Program-made: the position numbers and the translations under genes
Shown: positions 7,385 through 17,418 of the stretch, piece by piece
Layout: every line of letters starts with the position of its first letter
Numbering within the stretch: the stretch's first letter is position 1
Assembly: GCA_021819245.1 (NCBI GenBank)
Contig: JAKARI010000013.1
Span: 1-64,000 of the forward strand
DNA: 64,000 nt
Origin: Pseudomonadota bacterium
GTDB taxonomy: Bacteria > Pseudomonadota > Gammaproteobacteria > Acidiferrobacterales > Acidiferrobacteraceae
Direction of reading: 5' to 3'
Notes under the pieces: generated by a model
Databases searched by the model: none
Seen by the model: only the letters and a program-made list of their open reading frames with translations
What the model was told of the DNA's origin: nothing

Positions 7385-8683
7385 TCAGGGTTGCGGCAGG
7401 CCAAGGTCCTTGCGGCCGTAGTAGCCATCGGCCCAGTTGATGCTCATGGCGCGGCGGTGGTCAGCCACCGATTGATCGAGGAGCGCCAGGCCGAAGTGAT
7501 GTCCCTGGGCCCAGTCGATGCCTACACCGCGCAACAGATCGACCTGCCGCGGCGTCTCGACGTATTCGGCGAGTGTCGTAATGCCAAGATCGGCAGCGAC
7601 TGCGTGGATACCGCGGACGATAGACAGCACCCGGGGCTCCTGGATGCGGGAGATGAGCCGGCCGTCGATTTTTAGGTAGGACACAGGGAGATCGGCGAGG
7701 TATTGGAACGAGGAGTAGCCGCTTCCGAAATCATCGAGCGCGAGTTGCACACCGAAATCGACGAAGGGGGCGAGACGCTCGCGTGTCAGGTCCATATTCT
7801 CGAGGAGTTCGCGTTCCGTCACCTCGATTACGAGCGGCTTTACATCAGTTGCCTCTGCGCTCAGAAAACTCGTTTTTGTGGATATCAGGAGGTCCATGAG
7901 CATCCGTGGGTGGCGCAGGAGATCTCCGGATATGTTGACAAAGTGCACCAGATTGTCATCGCATTTCTGACGCCGCCTGAGAGCGGCGAGCAGAATCATC
8001 CAATCGATCTTGTAGGTCAGGCGGAACTGTCCGGCGGCCTCCATGAACTCGTCGGCAGTGAGCACGAGGCCGTCGGCGGTGACAATTCGGGCCAGGGCCT
8101 CTTCCGCCACCGGGGCTTCGGTGCGCAGGTCCACGATCGGCTGATAGGCGGGCACGATGCGATCTTCACGCAGCGCCACCTCAAGAATGGCGCCCATGCG
8201 GAATATCCGCTGTTCGAGCGCGTCGGTTGCGACGATCCGTTCGCGCCCACCGCGCTTGGCCTCGTAGAGGGCCTCGTCGGCGGCATTGAGAATATCCTGC
8301 GGGGCCGTTCCGTCCTGAGGGGCCCCGGCAAGCCCGATACTTACCGTTACATTGACGACGTGATTGTCCGCGGCGATCAAAAGGCCCGCAATTGCCTCAT
8401 TTAAGGTCTTGGCGCACGCCCGCGCCTGGCGCATGTTGCAGTCGCTTAATATGCACAGGAACTCATCATTGCCCCAGCGGCCCACTACCGCTGCGTGACC
8501 GAGCGCCTTGCTGGCGGTACGGCAGACACGACGCAAGACCCGGTTTCCAAAGGCGTAGCCGAAACGATGATTGATGAGGCGGAATCGGTCGATGCTAAAC
8601 AACATGACGGCAAGCGGTGCGCCCGTGCGCTCCGCCCGCATGCAGGCGTTTTTGAGTACCTTGCCAAGACGCGTCCTGCTCAT
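7385..8683 (-). CDS. GGDEF/EAL cyclic-di-GMP protein, probably phosphodiesterase
   Basis: The protein has an N-terminal diguanylate-cyclase-type domain (about residues 15-165) and a C-terminal EAL domain (about 180-430). The cyclase signature reads RWGNDEF in place of GGDEF, a change that often weakens or abolishes synthesis. The EAL domain keeps the expected acidic and Lys residues in EEALARI, VNISGDLL, VIEVTERELLENM, DDFGSGYSSFQYL and LKIDGRLI, so c-di-GMP hydrolysis is the likely output. No membrane or sensory domain is attached. The ORF track starts at TTG 8701; ATG 8683, preceded by GGAAGAGG, is more likely, giving 432 residues. Confidence 0.88.
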   Translation of the reverse strand: MSRTRLGKVLKNACMRAERTGAPLAVMLFSIDRFRLINHRFGYAFGNRVLRRVCRTASKALGHAAVVGRWGNDEFLCILSDCNMRQARACAKTLNEAIAGLLIAADNHVVNVTVSIGLAGAPQDGTAPQDILNAADEALYEAKRGGRERIVATDALEQRIFRMGAILEVALREDRIVPAYQPIVDLRTEAPVAEEALARIVTADGLVLTADEFMEAAGQFRLTYKIDWMILLAALRRRQKCDDNLVHFVNISGDLLRHPRMLMDLLISTKTSFLSAEATDVKPLVIEVTERELLENMDLTRERLAPFVDFGVQLALDDFGSGYSSFQYLADLPVSYLKIDGRLISRIQEPRVLSIVRGIHAVAADLGITTLAEYVETPRQVDLLRGVGIDWAQGHHFGLALLDQSVADHRRAMSINWADGYYGRKDLGLPQP

Positions 8684-8796
8684 GCCTCTTCCAGCTCGCA
8701 ACAGCGAGTCGCCGGGAATTCCGGCACTAGGGTAACGGAAAGGCTATCGAGATACCATGTCTTGCCGCAAATTCGACCTTGTGTGATTCCGGCCTC

Positions 8797-10788
8797 TCAT
8801 GATTCGGGTCCAAGGAGGCCGCGCAGGCTTTTGAGGTGGGACTCGCCGCGGGCGAGACGTTCTTCGGGGGGTTTTTCGTCGCGGCCGTCCCAAATGACAT
8901 CCTCGGCGGGAATCTCAGCCAGAAAACGGCTGGGGCTGGTCTCTTGCGCCCCCCCTTGGCGGCGCCGGCGCCGGGCATAACTCAAAGTGAGGGTCTGGCG
9001 CGCGCGCGTCATGCCGACGTAGGCCAGACGCCGTTCTTCTGCGACACCACTTTCGGCAAGGCTTGCGCGATGGGGAAGCAGGTCTTCTTCCCATCCCACG
9101 AGAAAGACATGAGGGAATTCGAGCCCCTTGGCCGCATGTAATGTCATGAGGCGCACGCTCTTGCCGTCGGGCTCCCGATCCTTGTTATCGAGGCCGTTTA
9201 CAATGAGCTGGGAGACGACGTCGCCCAGGGTGCGCCCGCTCGTGTCTTCCGTCGGCCGGTCGACCCATGCCAGGAACTCCTCGAGTAGCGCGAGCCGCCG
9301 GTGGCCGCTACGGCTGTCGCCCGCCGCCTGCACAAGATGGCTCTCATACCCGATCTCGCGCAGGGTCTCGCGCAGCAGCGCGCCGGGTGTCATGGTGCGT
9401 CCCTTGTCGCGCAGCTTGTCGATGAGCTCTGCGAAGCGCTGCAGGGACGCCACCTGGGGGGCTGCCAGATACTGCGCGAGCCCGAGCTCCTGACAGCAAC
9501 GCAGCAGCGGTTGGCCGCGGCGATGGGCGTATTCGCGCAGACGCTCGACGGTGCTGGGACCGATTTCGCGCTTAGGCACGTTGCAGATCCTAAGGAACGC
9601 CACATCGTCTGCGGGATTGTGAATCAGGCGCAAATAGGCGACCGTATCACGCACCTCCACGCGATCGAAAAACGAAGTCCCGCCGCTTAGAAAATACGGG
9701 ACCCGGTGTTCGCGTAAGGCCTGTTCTATGGGCCGGGATTGGTGATTCCCGCGATAGAGGATGGCGTAATCACCAAATTCCGTCCGGCGCGTGAACTTGT
9801 CGTGAAGGAGCGCCGTGACGACGCGTATCGCCTCGTGCTCCTCATCTTCGGCCACCAGGACCTTTAGGGGGTCGCCAAAGCCAAACGCGCTCCAGAGCCG
9901 CTTGGGGAACATGTGGGGGTTGTTGCTGATTACCGCGTTCGCAGCCTTCAGGATTCGTCCGGTCGATCGGTAGTTCTGCTCGAGCTTTATGACGGCAAGG
10001 CGCGGCGTGTCGCGCGCCAGGCGGGCGATATTCTCGGGACGCGCGCCGCGCCACGAGTACACCGACTGGTCATCGTCGCCAACCGCTGTGAAGGCCTCAT
10101 CGGCAAGGGCGCGCGCGAGCCGATACTGGCCGTCATTGGTATCCTGATACTCATCGACGAGAAGGTAACGCAGGCGCTCGCGCCACCGAGCGCGCGCGTC
10201 GGCATCGTCCGTCAAGAGCCGCGCAGGGAGCAAGATGAGATCATCGAGGTCGATGGCATTATAGGCACGAAGACGCTCGACATAATCGGCATATATCGCG
10301 CCACCATCCGGCGCTTCCAGAGCCGCGGTCGCCGGGGCAATCCCTGCGTCCTTCCAGGCCCGCACGCGCTGCGCAATCTCGTCGGCCTGAGTGTCGCTGC
10401 GCAAGCGCTCACGGCACAAATCTTTGATCAGGGCCTCGGCATCGCGCGGGTCAATCAGGGTAAAGCCGCGCCGCAGACCGAGCGCGTCTGCCTCATCGCG
10501 CACGATTTTGAGCCCGAGGGCGTGAAAGGTGAGGACGCTCAACCCCCGCCTTGCACCCACCGGCAGCAGGGCGCTGGCGCGCTCGCGCATTTCGCGCGCA
10601 GCCTTGTTGGTGAACGTCACGGCCGCGATATGCGCGGGGTCATAGCCGCATTGCGTGACCAGATAGGCAATCTTGCGGGTGATCACGGTCGTCTTGCCGC
10701 TGCCGGCGCCCGCCAAGACGAGCACGGGCCCGTCGATGAGCCGCACGGCCTCACGCTGTTGGTCGTTTAGTCCCTCGAAGATCTTCAT
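8797..10788 (-). CDS. rep: ATP-dependent DNA helicase Rep
   Basis: This is a superfamily 1A 3'-5' helicase that clears proteins ahead of the replication fork and helps restart. Motifs visible are LAGAGSGKTTVITRK (Walker A), AVTFTNKAAREM (Ia), VDEYQDTN (II), GDDDQSVYSWRGA (III), LEQNYRS (IV), TLHAAKGLEFPHVFLVG (V) and YVGMTRARQ (VI). The residues around GYDPAHIAAVTFTNKAARE match Rep better than UvrD. The ORF track carries an 88-residue non-conserved extension; ATG 10788 (MKIFEGLNDQQREAV) gives 663 residues, close to E. coli Rep. A hairpin lies 20 bases upstream. Confidence 0.94.
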   Translation of the reverse strand: MKIFEGLNDQQREAVRLIDGPVLVLAGAGSGKTTVITRKIAYLVTQCGYDPAHIAAVTFTNKAAREMRERASALLPVGARRGLSVLTFHALGLKIVRDEADALGLRRGFTLIDPRDAEALIKDLCRERLRSDTQADEIAQRVRAWKDAGIAPATAALEAPDGGAIYADYVERLRAYNAIDLDDLILLPARLLTDDADARARWRERLRYLLVDEYQDTNDGQYRLARALADEAFTAVGDDDQSVYSWRGARPENIARLARDTPRLAVIKLEQNYRSTGRILKAANAVISNNPHMFPKRLWSAFGFGDPLKVLVAEDEEHEAIRVVTALLHDKFTRRTEFGDYAILYRGNHQSRPIEQALREHRVPYFLSGGTSFFDRVEVRDTVAYLRLIHNPADDVAFLRICNVPKREIGPSTVERLREYAHRRGQPLLRCCQELGLAQYLAAPQVASLQRFAELIDKLRDKGRTMTPGALLRETLREIGYESHLVQAAGDSRSGHRRLALLEEFLAWVDRPTEDTSGRTLGDVVSQLIVNGLDNKDREPDGKSVRLMTLHAAKGLEFPHVFLVGWEEDLLPHRASLAESGVAEERRLAYVGMTRARQTLTLSYARRRRRQGGAQETSPSRFLAEIPAEDVIWDGRDEKPPEERLARGESHLKSLRGLLGPES

Positions 10789-10807
10789 GGGCACCGTGCG
10801 GCGTGCG

Positions 10808-10831
10808 CCATACCGATATGAGCCGGTATGG
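10808..10831. repeat. Inverted repeat upstream of rep
   Basis: The sequence CCATACCG-atatgagc-CGGTATGG has eight-base perfect arms and an eight-base loop, 20 bases before the rep ATG on the minus strand. It could be an operator or a leader hairpin. The rest of the 241-base gap between rep and otsA shows nothing further that I can name. Confidence 0.75.
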
Positions 10832-11029
10832 CCACCTCGCGCCGCCCGCGCGCCATGGCCGGGACAGGACGCGCGGGCAAGGGGTGTTGGATGGCAATAG
10901 GGGGGAGCACACCGGCAGTCTAGCGGGGTCCGTGCGCGCCGACAATCTTGACAGGGCGCGGCCGGGCATGCGTGGAGCCGGACCGAGACTTTAAGGGTGT
11001 TCTTGCGCGGATCCGGGCGGGCGGGACCG

Positions 11030-12526
11030 TCAAAGCGACACCGTCTCCCCACGCGGGATGTATTCCGCGGGGGCCGGAAAGTCGTTTAAGTCCTTGGCGA
11101 TCGCGGCGCGCAGGAAGGAGTCCACCCACCAGAAGATGTCATAGTCACGGACAAAGCGCTTGAGCTTGCGCATACGCGTGCGCCGCTCGGCGCTTGGCAT
11201 GGCGATGGCGCGCGCAATGGTCTCTGCGACCTCTTCCACCCCATAGGGGTTCACGAGCAGGGCGCCTTTTTGCAATTGGGCGGCAGCGCCCGCGAATTCC
11301 GAGAGAATGAGCACGCTGTCGTTTTCGGGGGTCGCTGCGCAGAATTCCTTGGCGACGAGATTCATGCCGTCTTTGAGTGGGGTGATCAGGGCAATCTCGC
11401 ACGCCCGGTAATAGGCGAGTAACTCGGTACGGCTTAAGCTGCGGAATATGTAGTGGATAGGCACCCACCCAGACTGCGTGAACTGGCCATTGATCTCGCC
11501 TACGAGGCGCTCCATCTCCATCTTGAGGTCATTGTACTTGGGGATGTCCTCACGGCTTGGGACAACGACCTGAACGAGCGTTGTGCGATGGTGCAGTTCG
11601 GGGAAGCGTTGGAGCGCATTGCGAAACGCCTCGAAGCGATGGCATATGCCTTTCGTGTAATCGAGGCGATCCACTCCCAGCAGCACCTGACGGCCGGGTA
11701 GATCCTCGTGGAGCGCGCGGGCCTTGCGCACGACGGCCTCAGCCTTGCCGCCGCGCGCGAAGTCCTGATAGTCGATGCCTATAGGAAACGTCCCTACCCG
11801 CAGTTCGCGGCTTCCCGCGCGTATGGTGACGACCTGGCCCTTGCCGGTGATCGCCAGATCCGGGGCAATCAGGCGCACGCATTGAAGAAAATTGCGCCGA
11901 TCGCGCAAGGTCTGAAAGCCAAGCAGGTCATATTCGAGAAGCGCGCGCAGAATCGGGAACCGCCAGGGCAGCTTCATGTAAATGTCGGGCGGCGGAAATG
12001 GGATGTGAAGGAAAAACCCCATGCGCGCCGTGACTTGCCGGCTGCGTAATTCCTGGGCGACATTCATGAGGTGATAGTCATGAATCCAAATGAAATCCCC
12101 GGGCCGCGTGTTTTGCATGATGACATCCGAGAATCGGCGGCTGACCCGGTTGTAGGCCTGCCAATACCGCGGCGCAAAATTGCAATGGGACTGAAGATCA
12201 TGGAAAAGCGGCCATATAACCTCGTTGGCAAAGCCATGGTAGAACTCGTCCTTATCTTTCTGATCAAGGAAGACCGGCTTTAGGGAATAGCCGCAGTGGC
12301 GCGCCGCCTCCTGCAGTAGTCCGCCAATCGTCACGGGGTTGGCCTCCGATGTTCCGGACCATCCAATCCAGATCCCTCCGCGATTGCGCAGTACCGGGGC
12401 AAGCGCGCTCACGAGCCCGCCGGAGCCTGGCATGGACGTCCACATGTCGCCGACTTTCTTGACGACAACGGGTAACCTGTTCGAAACGACGACGAGCCTA
12501 TCGCCACCGTGCCTCGTATCGTTCAT
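11030..12526 (-). CDS. otsA: Alpha,alpha-trehalose-phosphate synthase OtsA
   Basis: OtsA (GT20) joins UDP-glucose and glucose-6-phosphate to trehalose-6-phosphate, which OtsB then dephosphorylates to trehalose, a compatible solute. Family motifs are [11 protein letters not shown] at the start, [43 protein letters not shown] and [16 protein letters not shown]. The length is 498 residues, slightly longer than E. coli OtsA. The gene is read in the order otsB, a small membrane gene, otsA on the minus strand; 119 bases separate the small gene from otsA. Confidence 0.95.
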   Translation of the reverse strand: MNDTRHGGDRLVVVSNRLPVVVKKVGDMWTSMPGSGGLVSALAPVLRNRGGIWIGWSGTSEANPVTIGGLLQEAARHCGYSLKPVFLDQKDKDEFYHGFANEVIWPLFHDLQSHCNFAPRYWQAYNRVSRRFSDVIMQNTRPGDFIWIHDYHLMNVAQELRSRQVTARMGFFLHIPFPPPDIYMKLPWRFPILRALLEYDLLGFQTLRDRRNFLQCVRLIAPDLAITGKGQVVTIRAGSRELRVGTFPIGIDYQDFARGGKAEAVVRKARALHEDLPGRQVLLGVDRLDYTKGICHRFEAFRNALQRFPELHHRTTLVQVVVPSREDIPKYNDLKMEMERLVGEINGQFTQSGWVPIHYIFRSLSRTELLAYYRACEIALITPLKDGMNLVAKEFCAATPENDSVLILSEFAGAAAQLQKGALLVNPYGVEEVAETIARAIAMPSAERRTRMRKLKRFVRDYDIFWWVDSFLRAAIAKDLNDFPAPAEYIPRGETVSL

Positions 12527-12645
12527 GGCGCCTCCTATGCGGCACGCTCCGGTACACTCTTTATGCCGGCCGCCGGGACACAGGCGAACGCGGTGTTTTG
12601 TTCATGGAAGGACTGCAATAGTGCGAGTTGGGTGGCATGCGCAAT

Positions 12646-13002
12646 TTATGCGCGCGTGGCCCCAGACCGCGGCCTGCACGAATAGCGCAGTGACGACAAT
12701 ATCCGCGAACAATGTCCGGGCCGTTGCCGAAAGCGCCGGACGCTCGGCAGCGGCGGCCGCTGCAAGTCCCTCCAAAACCACGATCCCGTCCGGCGCGCGG
12801 CCTTGGCGGAAAGTTCCGGCCGGGCGGGGCCGCTACGGGCGGCCATTCTCAGGATCTTCCGGCCCATGCCGATGACGCCTTTAACGAGCGCAAGTATCGC
12901 CACAAAAAGTGCGGTGGCGGAGATCCATGCCAGGGCCGGGTACATCGACAAGCCGGTACCCGCGAGCTCGTGCTCGAGCTGTTGCCAGTAAGGCGCGATC
13001 AT
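12646..13002 (-). CDS. Small membrane protein between otsB and otsA, possibly a decayed channel gene
   Basis: The ATG overlaps the otsB stop by four bases (ATGA), so translation starts here; the ORF track's longer start at 13023 is less likely. The 118-residue product begins MIAPYWQQLEHELAG and has one clear membrane helix, PALAWISATALFVAILALVKGVIG (about residues 21-44), then a basic segment. From about residue 70 the sequence stops looking protein-like. Another minus-strand frame then carries a hydrophobic stretch, DIVVTALFVQAAVWG, ending at TGA 12602-12604. The pair resembles the start of an MscS-type small-conductance channel split by a frameshift and truncated. This is an inference with modest support; a genuine small hypothetical protein is the alternative. 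Confidence 0.5.
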   Translation of the reverse strand: MIAPYWQQLEHELAGTGLSMYPALAWISATALFVAILALVKGVIGMGRKILRMAARSGPARPELSAKAARRTGSWFWRDLQRPPLPSVRRFRQRPGHCSRILSSLRYSCRPRSGATRA

Positions 13003-13772
13003 GGCGTTGCGGCCGCCAGCCAAGATGTCAGAAAGGCGCGCAATTCATCCGGCGGACGGAGCCATAACTGCGCATGCGTGGCGCGGGGCGCGGCGGCGAC
13101 GAGCACGCCAAGGCCCGCCTGCGGGAGCGCCGCGAACGCATCTTCATCGGTCATATCGTCCCCGAGATAGGCCATGGCCGAGCGCGGGTGGCGCGCGATC
13201 AGGTCTGCGATCGCGGTGCCCTTGTCGCGTCCGCGCGCACGGAATTCAAATCCGCCATCGAAGGCGAGGCCTTGAATGGGCTCGGGAATCCCGCGGGCCA
13301 TGTCGCATGCCAGCTCTTTCAGGCCCCTATGGGCGTCGGGATGTGCGCCTCGCCAATGGATGGCGAGCGCCCCGTGCTTGCGTTCCAGGGCCCATGGGAA
13401 TCCGGCGGCCGCGATGCGCTCGGCGCCGGTGTCGAGCCAGCGCTGAACGGAGGCCGGAAGGCTTGCGCGGGTGAGGTCTCCGGAAGGCGTGATGTGTTCC
13501 AGGCCATGCGCCCCGAATACCTCCACGCCCTTCAGCGGTATGCGCGCCGCCAGATCCTCGGCCGGACGACCGGAGACGAAGGCGATTTTCGTCCCCTGAC
13601 GGGCGATGGCGGCCAGTAGCGGCGCAACCCCCACATAGAAGACGGCATCCTCGCGGCGCTCGGTAAATGGCGCCAGCGTGCCATCGTAGTCGAGCACGAG
13701 GAGACGATCGTGCGCACGGCGCAACGCCGCAAAAAAGCGCGCGGGCGGCCTTGCCGGATCGAGGATCCTCAT
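12999..13772 (-). CDS. otsB: Trehalose-6-phosphate phosphatase OtsB
   Basis: This haloacid-dehalogenase-type phosphatase converts trehalose-6-phosphate to trehalose. The catalytic motif LVLDYDGTLAPF is at about residues 25-36, with VSGRPAEDLAARI (motif II region) and YLGDDMTDEDAF (motif IV) near the C-terminus. ATG 13772 gives 257 residues; the ORF track's 31 extra N-terminal residues lack family character. It is the first gene of the minus-strand otsB-(membrane gene)-otsA group. Confidence 0.93.
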   Translation of the reverse strand: MRILDPARPPARFFAALRRAHDRLLVLDYDGTLAPFTERREDAVFYVGVAPLLAAIARQGTKIAFVSGRPAEDLAARIPLKGVEVFGAHGLEHITPSGDLTRASLPASVQRWLDTGAERIAAAGFPWALERKHGALAIHWRGAHPDAHRGLKELACDMARGIPEPIQGLAFDGGFEFRARGRDKGTAIADLIARHPRSAMAYLGDDMTDEDAFAALPQAGLGVLVAAAPRATHAQLWLRPPDELRAFLTSWLAAATP

Positions 13773-13854
13773 GGTGCCTTGGGGCGCGGGCGCAGCCCGC
13801 ACTGGGTAACGGCGCGGCACAATGAACACCGCGAGACCGGGGCAGGAGTGGGCA

Positions 13855-13866
13855 ATTGCCGGCAAT
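13855..13866. promoter_or_regulatory. 12-bp perfect palindrome between otsB and dacB
   Basis: ATTGCCGGCAAT is a perfect palindrome in the 253-base divergent gap between otsB and dacB. It could be an operator for either gene; no regulator is identified. Nothing else in the gap is assignable. Confidence 0.4.
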
Positions 13867-14025
13867 CCGGGGGCATGGCGATTGCGAGGCGGTCTTCGGG
13901 TCTCGACACGCGGCGAAGCTCCATCCTAAGAGCGGAAGGGGCCATTATAGCCTTTGGGCGGCGCTACGGTCACGCGCGGCGCGGGTGTTTGCGCGGGTGC
14001 GGGTCAACAGGTCATACTCGGCGCA

Positions 14026-15444
14026 ATGAGGAAACAGACATTACTTGCACTATGCGCGTCGGCCGCGCTTATGTCGGGATCGGCATGCGGGGTCATTCTG
14101 CCCGCGCCGCTGCTTCGCCTGTTCGCGCGCGAGCACGTGCCCCTAAACGGCATCAGCATTTACCTGCGCCGGATACATGCGCGCGCGCCGCTCCTTTCCT
14201 ATAATGCCCATGTCGCTCGGGATCCCGCGTCGGTGATGAAGCTTGTCACGGCGCTTGTGAGCCTCTATGACCTGGGGCCAGCCTACACATGGACTACTGG
14301 CGCCTATACGCGAGGGCCTGTGGTTCACGGGGTGTTGCGCGGCAACTTGTACCTCCGCGGAGATGGTGACCCCTATCTCATCACAAAATCATTTTGGGAT
14401 CTGCTCCATGGGCTGCGCCGCCTTGGGATACACCGCATCGCCGGCAATGTGGTGCTAGACGAACATTATCTGGATGCCCCAAGGGCGCCGCGCGGGGCGT
14501 TTGATGGTCTGCGCGACCGCACATACAATGTGCGGCCGCAGGCGCTGCTTGTCAATTTCCAGGCTGTCGAATTCCGGTTTATTCCAGGACATTCGAATGT
14601 GCGTGTCCTGCCGGATCCCTATCCAACGACGCTACGTGTGGTAGACAGGCTGCGCCTGGTGGGCGGATCCTGCGGGGACTGGCGCGCCGATGTCCACCTG
14701 CAGATCCTGCACCATAAAAGCGACAACGTCGCTCTGTTCGCGGGACGTTATCCACGGGCGTGTGGGCCGCAACACCTCTATCGGGTGACAGACAATAATC
14801 GCCGCTATGTCTCGGGCGTTTTTACCGAGCTGTGGCGCGAACAGGGGGGCGTGTTCAATGGCCGGTTTCTACGTGGGAGACTGCCGCGGGGGGCGCGGCT
14901 CCTGTATGCCGTCCATTCGCGGCCGCTCGCCGACATCCTGCGCAGCGTCGACAAGTACAGCAACAACGTCATGGGCCGCTTGCTGGTCATGACCCTCGGG
15001 GCGGTCAAGGAAGGGGTGCCGGGGACCACTGCCAAGGGGCTTGCCGTCATGCGCGCGTGGCTTGCCCGCCACCATTTGCACCTGCCGCATCTGGTATTGC
15101 GCAATGGGGTCGGGCTGTCTCGGTCCGAACGGATCACGGCGGCAGAAGTGGGACGAGTCTTGCGTTATGCCTATAATGGGCGCTACATGCCCGAGTATGT
15201 CTCATCGCTGCCCATAGCCGGCATCGACGGGACCCTGCGTTACCGGTTTCTGGGATCGCCGGTGGCGGGACACCTCCACGGCAAGACCGGTACGATCAAC
15301 GGCGTGGATACCTTGGCGGGCTATCTGCAGCGCGGGCGGCGGCGCTATATCGTGGTGGTGCTGGAGGATTACCCGGAAGCCGACACGGAGTCAGGGTTCC
15401 AGGCCGAAGACGGGGTCATCAAGTGGCTATACGCCCGCAAGTAA
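14026..15444 (+). CDS. dacB: D-alanyl-D-alanine carboxypeptidase/endopeptidase, PBP4 type (peptidase S13)
   Basis: This periplasmic low-molecular-mass penicillin-binding protein trims or cleaves peptidoglycan cross-links. A signal peptide (MRKQTLLALCASAALMSGSA) precedes the S13 domain. Active-site motifs are SVMK (Ser at about residue 69), SNN within SVDKYSNNVMG, and KTGT in HGKTGTINGVDTLAG. The length of 472 residues and the insert domain between the SxxK and SxN motifs are normal. The ORF track starts 72 bases earlier; ATG 14026 is chosen because it places the signal peptide at the N-terminus. Confidence 0.92.
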   Translation: MRKQTLLALCASAALMSGSACGVILPAPLLRLFAREHVPLNGISIYLRRIHARAPLLSYNAHVARDPASVMKLVTALVSLYDLGPAYTWTTGAYTRGPVVHGVLRGNLYLRGDGDPYLITKSFWDLLHGLRRLGIHRIAGNVVLDEHYLDAPRAPRGAFDGLRDRTYNVRPQALLVNFQAVEFRFIPGHSNVRVLPDPYPTTLRVVDRLRLVGGSCGDWRADVHLQILHHKSDNVALFAGRYPRACGPQHLYRVTDNNRRYVSGVFTELWREQGGVFNGRFLRGRLPRGARLLYAVHSRPLADILRSVDKYSNNVMGRLLVMTLGAVKEGVPGTTAKGLAVMRAWLARHHLHLPHLVLRNGVGLSRSERITAAEVGRVLRYAYNGRYMPEYVSSLPIAGIDGTLRYRFLGSPVAGHLHGKTGTINGVDTLAGYLQRGRRRYIVVVLEDYPEADTESGFQAEDGVIKWLYARK

Positions 15445-15453
15445 GGAGGGGCC

Positions 15454-16737
15454 GTGACGAAATATGTCAATGCAGTCATAGGGGATGAGCCGGGCGATGG
15501 AGACCTGCCGGTCCTCGAAGGGACGCTCGGCCCACAGGCCGTCGATATCCAGACCCTCTATGCCCGGCATGGGCTTTTGGCCTATGACCCCGGATATCGC
15601 TCGACGGCATCCTGCAAGAGCGCCATCACCTTCGTCGATGGGGACGCGGGCATCCTCGCGTATCGCGGCTACCCGATCGAGCAGCTGGCCGAAAAGAGCC
15701 GTTTTCTCGAGGTCGCCCATCTCCTCATGTTCGGGGAGCTGCCGTCGGCCGTCGAAGAGGCGGCGTTTCGAGAGGCCATATGCCAGCACAACCTGCTCCA
15801 TGAGCAGGTGATCAGCTTTTATCGCGGCTTTCGCCGCGACGCCCACCCGATGGCGGTGATGGTAGCCGTAGTCGGCGCGCTGTCGGCCTTTTATCACGAT
15901 GACATGGATATCCGTGATCCCACGCAGCGCATCAATGCCGCGATCCGGCTGATCGCCAAAATGCCGACCATTGCCGCCGCGAGCTACACCTACAGCATCG
16001 GCCGCCCGCTGCGGTATCCGCGCAACGAGTATGATTACGCGGGCAACTTCATGCAGATGCTATTTGGCATGCCCAACAGGGATTTCGTTCTAGACCCGGT
16101 GCAGGTGCGGGCCATGGACCGGATCCTGATATTGCACGCCGATCATGAGCAGAACGCCTCGACCTCGACTGTGCGCATGGCGGCCTCGTCAGGGGCCAAT
16201 CCCTTCGCGTGTATCGCCGCGGGTATCGCAAGCCTATGGGGGCCGGCGCACGGCGGCGCGAACGAGGAGGTCGTCAAGATGCTGATCGACATCGGGTCCC
16301 CGGAGAACATCCCGAAGGCGATCGCGCGCGCCAAGGACAAGAATGACCCTTTCCGTCTCATGGGATTTGGCCATCGCCTCTACAAGAATTTCGATCCCAG
16401 GGCGCGTGTGATTCAGGAAAGCGCCCGCGAGGTGCTGGCGCACCTGGGGCTCGAGAACGACCCATTGATGGCGGTCGCCATAGAGCTCGAACAGATTGCC
16501 TTGCGCGACGAGTACTTCATTGAGCGCAAGCTCTATCCGAATGTGGATTTCTACTCGGGGATACTGCTGAGGGCGATGGGTATCCCGACGAAGATGTTTA
16601 CCGCAGTGTTTGCGGTCGCGCGGACCGTAGGCTGGGTCAGCCAATGGCTCGAGCTTCATAACGACCCGACGCATGGCATAGACCGCCCGCGCCAGCTCTA
16701 TGTGGGCCCGCGGCTACGGGATTACCCCAACCGCTGA
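15454..16737 (+). CDS. gltA: Citrate synthase (type II, GltA)
   Basis: It condenses acetyl-CoA and oxaloacetate to citrate at the entry of the TCA cycle. Motifs include [35 protein letters not shown] with an active-site His, [14 protein letters not shown] with the second His, and [13 protein letters not shown]. The length of 427 residues and the N-terminal beta-domain fit the large Gram-negative, usually NADH-sensitive type. It starts at GTG with AAGGAGGGG just upstream, nine bases after dacB. Confidence 0.96.
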   Translation: MTKYVNAVIGDEPGDGDLPVLEGTLGPQAVDIQTLYARHGLLAYDPGYRSTASCKSAITFVDGDAGILAYRGYPIEQLAEKSRFLEVAHLLMFGELPSAVEEAAFREAICQHNLLHEQVISFYRGFRRDAHPMAVMVAVVGALSAFYHDDMDIRDPTQRINAAIRLIAKMPTIAAASYTYSIGRPLRYPRNEYDYAGNFMQMLFGMPNRDFVLDPVQVRAMDRILILHADHEQNASTSTVRMAASSGANPFACIAAGIASLWGPAHGGANEEVVKMLIDIGSPENIPKAIARAKDKNDPFRLMGFGHRLYKNFDPRARVIQESAREVLAHLGLENDPLMAVAIELEQIALRDEYFIERKLYPNVDFYSGILLRAMGIPTKMFTAVFAVARTVGWVSQWLELHNDPTHGIDRPRQLYVGPRLRDYPNR

Positions 16738-16938
16738 GGGGTCGGCGACGTGTCGGCACATGGCCGGGGCGGCGAGGCGCGCAGTCATGGGTGCCCCGGG
16801 CGGCCTGTTTGATCGGCCAAGAGGGCGACGCCGCGTCGCTCGCACCCAGGGCCTGGACCGACCAGCGTGCGCGATGCGCCACGCGGGTCGGAGGGCCGAC
16901 CCGGCGCCGGCTTCTTTATGAAAGGCTCGCGGGGGGTA

Positions 16939-17142
16939 TTAGCGCGGCACCACGCGCGCGGCCTGCATTCCCTTGGGTCCACGGGTCGATTCGAACTCGA
17001 CCTTTTGGCCCTCGGCCAGCGTCCGGAACCCATCCCCCTCGATAGTCGAAAAATGTACAAACACATCGGCGCTCCCATCGCTCGGCGTGATAAAGCCAAA
17101 GCCCTTCGCGTCGTTAAACCACTTCACGGTACCGGTCTGCAT
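16939..17142 (-). CDS. Cold-shock-domain protein (CspA family)
   Basis: The 67-residue OB-fold protein has both RNA-binding motifs: KGFGFIT (RNP1) and VFVHFS (RNP2). Such proteins melt RNA secondary structure and can be cold-induced or constitutive. It starts at ATG 17142. The 201 bases after gltA and the 276 bases between it and the DAHP synthase gene show no other gene; csp genes often have long leaders. A second paralogue lies at 52360-52563. Confidence 0.95.
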   Translation of the reverse strand: MQTGTVKWFNDAKGFGFITPSDGSADVFVHFSTIEGDGFRTLAEGQKVEFESTRGPKGMQAARVVPR

Positions 17143-17418
17143 AATGTCCTCGTACTCGATTGCTCTCCCGCCTCGCGGGCCTGTGCGTATCCGGTGCCGA
17201 CGTTATCACAAGCCGGCCTCCTGGCGTGATCCGGCGCCCTGTTCCCGGGAACGCAAAAACCATGCTACGTCAACCGCGCCGGCAAGACAATCCTTAGCTT
17301 TTCTGTCAACTTTGTTCAGGATCCGCAGGGGGCGCGGCGGCGCGCCCGCACGATAGGCTCGCGGCCAGAGACTTGTTAGAATGGCGCCCGGCCCGTGATG
17401 CCCCTCTAAGGACTAGTC

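Noticed and set aside
16785-17099. 104-residue minus-strand ORF over the cold-shock gene
   Set aside because: Overlaps the real csp gene in another frame and lacks protein-like character.
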